Source: Cryptomeria japonica
Taxonomy: Eukaryota > Streptophyta > Pinopsida > Cupressales > Cupressaceae
DNA length: 64,000 bases
Assembly: GCF_030272615.1 (NCBI RefSeq)
Contig: NW_026728914.1
Coordinates: 422,595-486,594 of the forward strand
Direction of reading: 5' to 3'
Shown here piece after piece: positions 57,770-64,000 of this stretch (positions are counted from its first letter, which is position 1; the number at the start of each line of letters is the position of its first letter). The position numbers were made by a program, and so were the translations under genes. Below the pieces are notes generated by a model that saw nothing but the letters and a program-made list of their open reading frames with translations, was not told where the DNA came from and did no database searches.

Positions 57770-58341
57770 TTATTTTGATGATTCAGACTTATCAAAACCT
57801 ATACCAGTCAAATTTTTGTGTTTCTTTCGCTTGGTCAAGATATAATTCAAATGCATGGTACTTTCATATTGTTCAATCTCTTTTTTCAGTTTTATTGTTT
57901 GTTGTTTTAAAGTTTCAATTTTCTTTTCTCCTTCATCAAGAAGAGATTTCAGGTTTGTAATTGCCAAGTTTGAGTCATTCAAATCAAATTGTAGGATCTG
58001 ATTTGAGCTTTTGTGAGAAGCTACAAGCTTCTTTAATCTCTTGATTTCTTTGAGATCACAAAGTAACTCTCTTTCAATATCAACTTCACTTTGATCCAAA
58101 TCATCAAGTTTATTTTATGTTTTGCTAATCAGGTCTTTGTTTGAAGAAGTTTCTATCTTTGCCATGAACAAAGTCTCATCACCTTCACAATGTGAGTCAT
58201 CTATTTCAACTTCAGAGTCTTCTTTAGTAAAGAGACTCTTCTTTTTCTTGAATAAAATAAACTTCTTTTTAGGATTCCACGTTTTCTTTTTGTAGAAATT
58301 TTCTAGTTTTAGTCTTCACTATTTTGATCACTCAGAGGGCA
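57770..58341 (-). pseudogene. copia gag C-terminal coiled-coil region
   Basis: Codons run open with one stop just upstream of the 58099 position. The residues are Leu/Lys/Glu heptads (IKRLKKLVASHKSSNQILQF, then LLDEGEKKIETLKQQTIKLK), a predicted coiled coil. A basic, acidic-ended stretch (KKKFILFKKKKSLFTKEDSE) lies before it. SIRE/Maximus gags carry such an extension, thought to aid particle assembly. Confidence 0.7.
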
Positions 58342-58852
58342 TTAAGCAGCAAAGTGTCCATTTTTGCCACAATTAAAGCATTTAAAGGGCAATTTTCCCT
58401 TATACTTCTTTTTCAACTTTCTAACAAGTAGGGCTTCTATAGCATCTGAAATTTCAGATTCACTATTAGGTTCTTCTTTCTTTTCAACTTTGAAAGTAGT
58501 CTTTTTAAAAGTGGAAGGATTACTACCTATACTCATTTCATAGGCTGTGAGTATGCTTTGTAAGCTATCAAAATACATTGAAGAAAAAATCTTCTTTTCT
58601 TCTAAGGTTGAAACCTTAGTTTCAAATTTAGGTAACAAGGTTCGAATGACCTTCCTAACAACATCTTTTTCATCAATAATTTCACCAAGAACTCTTCTAG
58701 AGTTTACAACTTCATCTATTCTCAGAAAATAAGTTGCAATAGTCTCATCTTCTTTCATTATCAAAGACTCAAATTGATTTTTGAGGGTGAGAATCTTAGA
58801 TTCTTTGACCTTTGCATCCCCTTGATAAAAAGTTTCTATAGTCACATAAATC
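58342..58852 (-). pseudogene. copia gag core, cut by an insertion
   Basis: UBN2-type gag: TFYQGDAKVKESKILTLKNQ, ESLIMKEDETIATYFLRIDE, VVRKVIRTLLPKFE and SILTAYEMSIGSNP, then a CFNCGKNGHFAA knuckle ended by a stop at 58342. The first roughly 90 residues of the domain are absent because the LTR at 58853 begins there. The remainder should lie right of the window, beyond the inserted element. Confidence 0.85.
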
Positions 58853-60289
58853 TGTCCACTTAATTAAATGAATATTTACCATTTATTTGATTATTTAACC
58901 ACTAGTTATTAGTTAATTAAATTAACATTTAATTAATTTTGTCCTCAATCCTTCTGCTATTAATTAAATAAATTATCCAATTTATTTAAATTAATTCATT
59001 AAAACTATATCCCAAATGAATTAAATAAATGAAACACATTTATTTGATCTACCCCCTTTTCCTCTAAATAAATAATAAAACATTTATTTAAATCCCTAAA
59101 TTCCCCCCCCCCCACTTGCATTCCCCTACAAATGCAAGTTGCACCTATTTTGTTGAAATAAATGAATTTTATTTCAATTAAAATCCTATTTTCCATCACC
59201 CATCAAACTCAGTTGCATCCTAAATCCCCTTTTAGACTCTTCTAACCACTTTCTAAATTATTCTAAACCATTCTTAATTAGCTTAATCTATTTCCTAAAT
59301 ATTGTCACATTCCTAAGCAACTTGAAGTCACTTATCAAAGCCTCAAAGTCTTTGAAAAGCATTAAATGCTTTATGTCTCCAACAAGTTAACCCCTAAAGT
59401 CTTCCAAATCATTAATGGCTCTTACATGAGCATTAATGGTTAACTCAACTCACCCACATGGTTAGAGACTTTCCCTCTAACTCAGCCTCTATTTAACTCA
59501 TGGTTCTCTTCAAGCATTCATTGTTTTGACCATGGTTATCCTCACTAACTCTTGCATAAGATTTTATCCATTGGATAAAGGCATTATTCACTAGATAATA
59601 AATTTATTCATTCAACTCAAGCCTAACCTTACCTCCCATGCTAACCTTCATGTCATCTCAAGCATTTAATGCTTCTTCCCTCTCCTCTCAAGCCATCTCA
59701 TATTGACATTTGTCATCTTGGGATTGGGTTGAAATCCCTCACATGGATCACAAACCCATCAATCCTAGCCCTTGTTGAGATCACTCAATCTCAACCATCC
59801 ATTTCTCTTTTTTTCCTATAAATAGAGCCCATTCCTTCATAATCTAGATCCATAAATCTTGTATGCATCTAAGTTATAGTGAATTTAAGAGAGAACATTT
59901 AGGAACATAGTTACTTTGTTCTTCTTTTGGTTAAAATTAATATAGCTCAAATTAACTCATTTATCTCATATTAAGCTTGTATTTGCATAATCTCATAATC
60001 ATTTTCAATCTTGAATCTCCATAAGACTTCCATAGTAGTACAAAACTAAGAGCTACACTCATGTGGAACATGGAGAGGAGAGGAACAAGGGAGGATCAAC
60101 TGTGAACATCTTGGTTAGCATTTGGAGTGTAGTGTATCTCTTTTGTATTTGCATGTGCTTTCCATTACAAGTTTAATATCTCTCTTGATATGCTTGCTTA
60201 GGATAGCCTTTCATTTTTGACACTAAAACTAATGTTTGAATTGCTTCTTGTGTTGTGTGTTCCTAACGAATCCTTTTTGTAGAGCATCA
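58853..60289 (+). repeat. 5' LTR of the right-hand gypsy-like element
   Basis: Starts TGTCCACTTAATTAAATG at 58853, directly after copia gag codons, and ends ...AGAGCATCA at 60289 before the primer site. Bases aaatc (58848-58852) would be the target duplication. It includes a C-run (59102-59114) and a TATA box at 59817. Both edges rest on neighbouring features rather than on a partner LTR. Confidence 0.65.
59817..59825 (+). promoter_or_regulatory. TATA box of the right-hand LTR
   Basis: CTATAAATAG, a near-consensus plant TATA box, lies 470 bp before the LTR end, leaving room for R and U5. It is followed by a pyrimidine-rich start context. Confidence 0.6.
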
Positions 60290-60308
60290 TTTGGTGAACT
60301 CGACGTGA
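60290..60308 (+). other. Candidate primer-binding site
   Basis: tttggtgaactcgacgtga directly follows the LTR end. The TGG and the GAACYCGAYGT core are shared with 5227-5245. The tRNA is not identified. Confidence 0.55.
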
Positions 60309-60369
60309 ATCGAACACGCAAGCTTTTGATTTGTTAAAACTACTAACTTTTTAAATTGTTGAAATTTCC

Positions 60370-60670
60370 ACATAGGTTGTGCTTTAGCGCTATTGAAAAC
60401 GCTTTAGCGCATTTGAAAGCTAGAGTTTTAGTGCTTCTATTTTTCATTTAGCAATTTTATCTATAGATTAGCACTACTGTTTGTTAAATAGCACTATTGT
60501 AATGTTAGTTTTAATTCTGTAAAAAAAATTATTATAGCGCAAAGTTGCATGCTTTTGTTCTAAAGTTGTGCTTTTGTCCCATAGTTATTTTGCTTTTGTT
60601 CTAAAGTCCCACTTTTGTCCCATAGTTGTTGCGCTTTTGTTCTAAAGTTGTGCTTTTGTTCTAGAGAACT
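60370..60670 (+). repeat. Leader with two families of short repeats
   Basis: First, gctttagcgc-type strings recur (60383-60425, with tagcact variants to 60500). Then a unit built of gcttttgttctaaagt followed by a tgcttttgtcccatagtt half is repeated about four times (60545-60665). No coding. Confidence 0.8.
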
Positions 60671-63121
60671 CAAAATTGTAACTGAAAAATTGAATTTAGG
60701 CTTGTGGAAGCCCACATAAGATTTAAGATTTTTCTAACTTCTTTATTTGCAGGTTTTTAATGATTTCTTATAGGGTGGAGCAGTTTAATTTAGAATTTTT
60801 TATTTTGTTTTTAACTTCTTTTCTAAATTTTTTAAAAAAAGAATTCATATTTCCTTTTTTTGGGTAAAAAAAAGCTCACATTTTAGTTTTTGGTGTTTTA
60901 AAACAAATTAAACCTTATCTTTTTGGGCTTAAATAGAACTTCATTTTGCAAAGTTAAAAAGGGCAACAGATCAAACAAACAAAATTTGCTTTCTTGCAAG
61001 TTAGGGACAAACATTTCATTTGGGGCTTAAAACAAACAAACAACTTTCATTTCTTGTAAGGATAAAATTCACAATCAACATTCATTTTTGCAAGTTAAAA
61101 AGAACAAACAACTTGTCCATTTCTGTTTACAAAAAATGATTTTCCTTAAGCAAACATGCTTCAATTTGGTTGACCAGGATTTTCACTTTCCTAGTTAGAC
61201 AACATATTGCTTTGAAGGATTAAAATGAACACCATGTTTGTCAGAGCAACATATCCAAATAACATTTAAATCACATTGCAATAAAATCAGTTAAAAATAA
61301 CAAGTGCTTTCAGTGTTTGACACACTTGTGCAAAAATTTGTAGAGTGGTCCTACTTCTAACACACACTATCCTCTCCCTTGGCTCTCGTGGTCCTAGGTG
61401 CAAGAGACAAGTGTCAGTAATGCTCAATTTTTTTTATTTTTAAGAGAGGTCTACCAAGAGACACATCACTCTTGGGAACGACCTCGTGCGCTAAATCCTT
61501 CAAGCTGCTATAGAAATCAGGTATGAGTGAAAGCTATAGCCTTGGGTATAGCTATTCCTATAGTGTAACTTTCCAAAAGGACATATGGGCCCCACCACAA
61601 GTTACAAGGCTCTTAAGTGAGTCACTGCAAAATGAACTTATGTCCAAAAACATTGAACATTACTAGACACATTTTTATATAGAAGCCTACCTGTTCTATT
61701 GGTTGAGGATATTTGTGAGAAGTTTAGTGCAAGAGCATAGATGGTTTTGCTCCCAAGATACTCACCACACATATTTCCTTAAGTAGAAACAAGGATTTTT
61801 GAAAGGCTACTTGTAGCTTGATAAAAGTGGTGACTCCTCCATCATAGGGAACATCTTTTGGTTATGCTCGTGCAACACTTAGTATATCATATCCTTACCT
61901 GCCACAACAAGATTCATAAGGTATGTAGTACCAAAGTTGAATAAATATCAAGATGTGGGTTGAAAATATCGCAACTGGCCAATTGACCTTAGGGATAAAA
62001 AGTGCTTGACTTATCTTCGCCTTGTGTAAGACCAGTAACAATTTAAAGCCAACTTTAGGCATTGGGAACACTAAAATACATTTTTCAAAAGGGGTCAATA
62101 AAAGTTCATGATTGGGTTGATTTAGACCCACACCTGTTTTTGCCTTTTATTGAAAAGAGGCAAGGTTATTGTGCTTGTGTGCTTGCCTTGTTTTCTTGTT
62201 AGAGAATTTCAAAAACAAATTTAAACTAAGTATTCATCCAACACAATTTTACATCAACATTGACCAACAAAAACAAACATCAAACATAGTGAAACAAAGT
62301 ATCAATTTGTATGACCATCACTCACATTTTGAGAAAGAGGAGTCTTCATCAAAAGGCCACATTGAAAAAGAGACAATTGAGTTCAAAAGCTCTTATCAAA
62401 AGAAGGAAGTTTTTTTATATCAATAGACAAATTTTTCTCTCACATAGAGCCTTCTTGCACCATATTCACTTGTATCTTCAAGGCAAATCTAATGAATTTG
62501 ACAAAGAGCCTTTGAACAAATAGAGCGTTTACTCATTATAGAGCCTTAAGTTTTCACAAAAACAAAGGGGGCAAGATCAACACTGCTTTCTTTCCAAACA
62601 TCTGTATCACCTACAACGTAGCTCGAGGAGAACCACCAACTCCTAAGAGAGAGGAAGAAGTAGAAACCCCCTTTGTGACAGAAATTTTTTATTGAGGTCC
62701 ATATTCTATCCACTTTCACCTTCATACATCACAAATCCATTCAACTCTCAAAACACAAAAAAGGTCTTGTCCTAAGTTCTTTTAAATATTGCTTAAATCA
62801 AACCAACAAATCACTATTAGCATGTTTCTACATCTAGGATCAATCATCCTAAGAGGCATTTCTACACATGTTAAAACTAGTTTATGAGTGCATCCTCTCA
62901 TTGCTAGGTAGCTTGGTTTATAACACATCTCAAACCTTTTTATACCTTATCACATCAAAATGGTTGAAAACACAAGAGCAATTCACAAAGAACTTTGGTA
63001 ACATCCAACCTTTCAGTGTTAGAGATCCATCTTCTCAAAATTTCACAAAACACTTATCTCCCATCAAACATTTCATCACCACCTCATAATCACTTTCACA
63101 AAATCTCAAACTTTCAACAAC
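60671..63121 (+). other. Long untranslated leader of the right-hand element
   Basis: About 2.4 kb without a recognised domain. A short open stretch near 62600-62697 (ITYNVARGEPPTPKREEEVE) is charged and Pro-containing and could be a leftover coding piece; I cannot assign it. Long leaders before gag are known in Tat/Ogre elements. Confidence 0.4.
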
Positions 63122-63235
63122 ATGGCTCAAACAAGATCAATGAGAAACCGAAAACCAGAAATTGAAGAGGAGGAAGAAAACCTCAACGATTTTCATGAGG
63201 CCTTTGGAGGAGGCACAAATGCTAAAGATCCCTAA
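63122..63235 (+). pseudogene. Possible gag start, 37 codons then stop
   Basis: ATG at 63122 starts a short charged peptide (MAQTRSMRNRKPEIEEEEEN, then an acidic Gly-rich end) closed by TAA at 63233-63235. The highly charged start and its place after the leader fit an N-terminal gag. Coding-like sequence seems to continue in other frames for about 100 bp, so a frameshift or stop probably broke it. It has no domain to prove this. Confidence 0.3.
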
Positions 63236-63504
63236 TCATCAAGGGAATCCTCCTCAATGGTTCATTCATCCATTCCTTATCTTTCTATACATTGGGGCAA
63301 CCAAATACATCTTTCTTCTAATCCAAAAAGCTCCAAAAATTGAAATATCCAAAAATCAAAGTTAAAAAAAAATTGACAAATCAAATAGAAATTGAAAATC
63401 AAAGCATGAACGCATGGCTCATCCATGAATTCAACAACAAGAAGACTCTCAAAGTCTGCAATCAAAATAATCATGTGTTGTTAATCAATTCATCACTCAA
63501 AATC

Positions 63505-63745
63505 TATCGACATCAACATGTCTTATATAGGGATGGGTACACTCGAAACCAGATAGATTGGTCTTATATGAGGTACTCACTCTTTGAAACTAGACATTCC
63601 TATCAATCACCGAGTCTTGATAATCAATCCATCTATCACCATAAACATCAACATGTCTTATACAAGGACAGGTACACTTGAAACTAGACAGATCGGTCTT
63701 ATACAATGTACTCACTCTTTGAAACCAGACATTTTTATTAATCAT
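63505..63745. repeat. Tandem repeat of a roughly 135-bp unit
   Basis: catcaacatgtcttata, gg(t/a)acactcgaaacca-type, gatcggtcttata and actcactctttgaaac strings occur in the same order at 63511-63600 and again at 63646-63735. A short satellite of atctcatatcatac units follows at 63832-63890. Confidence 0.8.
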
Positions 63746-64000
63746 CAAACAAAACAAAACAATGACATAGATTAGTATGACTGCTGGATTTTGTTCTAGT
63801 TAGCCTTATCTTTATCAGTATGACATTCTAGCATCTCATATCATACATCTCATATCATACATCTCATTTTCAAGGTACATCTCATAATCATCATCTAGTC
63901 ACCTTAATCTTGCATCCATCACATGCACATCTATCACATCATCATGGAATATTTATTTACTTTCATATCTTCATCATTATTCCAACTCTCATCTACCATG

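Larger units (their letters stand above)
52132..58852 (-). mobile_element. SIRE/Maximus-like copia element, 3' LTR to gag
   Basis: Minus-strand copia with gag, coiled-coil region, two extra knuckles, protease, integrase, reverse transcriptase and RNase H. A purine tract and a long 3' LTR (52132-54248) follow. The coiled coil in gag and the long LTR ending in an ATTCAACCCCCCCCC-type run before CCAACA are traits of the SIRE/Maximus lineage. The 5' end is cut at 58852 by a younger gypsy-like insertion. Around ten stops interrupt a mostly open frame; several stand at Trp, Gln or Arg positions. Confidence 0.85.
58853..64000 (+). mobile_element. Gypsy-like LTR element with long leader (runs off right edge)
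   Basis: A 1.4-kb LTR (58853-60289) is followed by a primer-site-like string, a leader of about 2.8 kb and a short gag-like start at 63122. The left junction splits the copia gag, so this is the younger element. The primer-site string tttggtgaactcgacgtg closely resembles the one at 5227 of the gag-only element, suggesting a related gypsy family. No enzymatic domain falls inside the window. Confidence 0.65.

Noticed and set aside
60380-60665. Possible CRISPR-like array
   Set aside because: Repeats are contiguous and variable without unique spacers, and the setting is a plant retrotransposon leader.

Overview
The window looks like nuclear DNA of a seed plant, most likely a conifer or other gymnosperm. 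It is AT-rich and dominated by old, nested LTR retrotransposons of plant lineages: Ty1/copia, chromodomain Ty3/gypsy and Tat/Ogre-like gypsy. It also holds plant L1-type LINE tails with an RNase H domain, tRNA-derived SINEs, DUF4283 relics and two decayed leucine-rich-repeat fragments of disease-resistance type. I see no intact host gene, no rRNA, no intact tRNA gene, no CRISPR and nothing bacterial. The taxon is an inference from element types, not from a marker gene.

Layout. 1-3027: minus-strand copia element with LTR, primer site, gag, protease and integrase, running off the left edge. About 3880-22540: a plus-strand copia relic cut open twice. A 9-kb gag-only Tat-like element (3989-13033) sits in its reverse transcriptase, and a minus-strand chromovirus (13744-20885) sits in its RNase H. 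Both insertions keep flanking target duplications, and the copia reading resumes across each gap. The gag-only element is itself interrupted by a 1.6-kb solo LTR of a related family (7387-8989). 22.5-29.4 kb: a DUF4283 relic, SINEs, a composite GT/AT satellite and two copies of a small first-exon module. 29.4-42.4 kb: mostly AT-rich intergenic DNA with a palindrome cluster, a 1.2-kb pyrimidine tract that switches strand, a long SINE, a LINE fragment and small tandem duplications.

42.5-51.7 kb: a plus-strand LINE tail, then an LRR pseudogene on the minus strand with a candidate first exon 1.5 kb upstream. A DUF4283 relic lies between that exon and the LRR. A tandem triplication, a zinc-knuckle relic and a second LRR pseudogene follow. 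52.1-58.85 kb: a long-LTR SIRE/Maximus-like copia element on the minus strand, covering 3' LTR to gag. Its gag is cut at 58852 by a plus-strand gypsy-like element (LTR 58853-60289, long leader, first gag codons at 63122) that runs off the right edge.

The genes do not form a working pathway. The window is a record of layered insertions followed by decay. Many internal stops fall where the family has Trp, Gln or Arg, as expected from C-to-T change in methylated DNA. The best candidates for novelty are the gag-only element with its own stop and no reverse transcriptase, the roughly 0.5-kb tRNA-headed SINE family, and the three-copy exon-1 module associated with an LRR gene.
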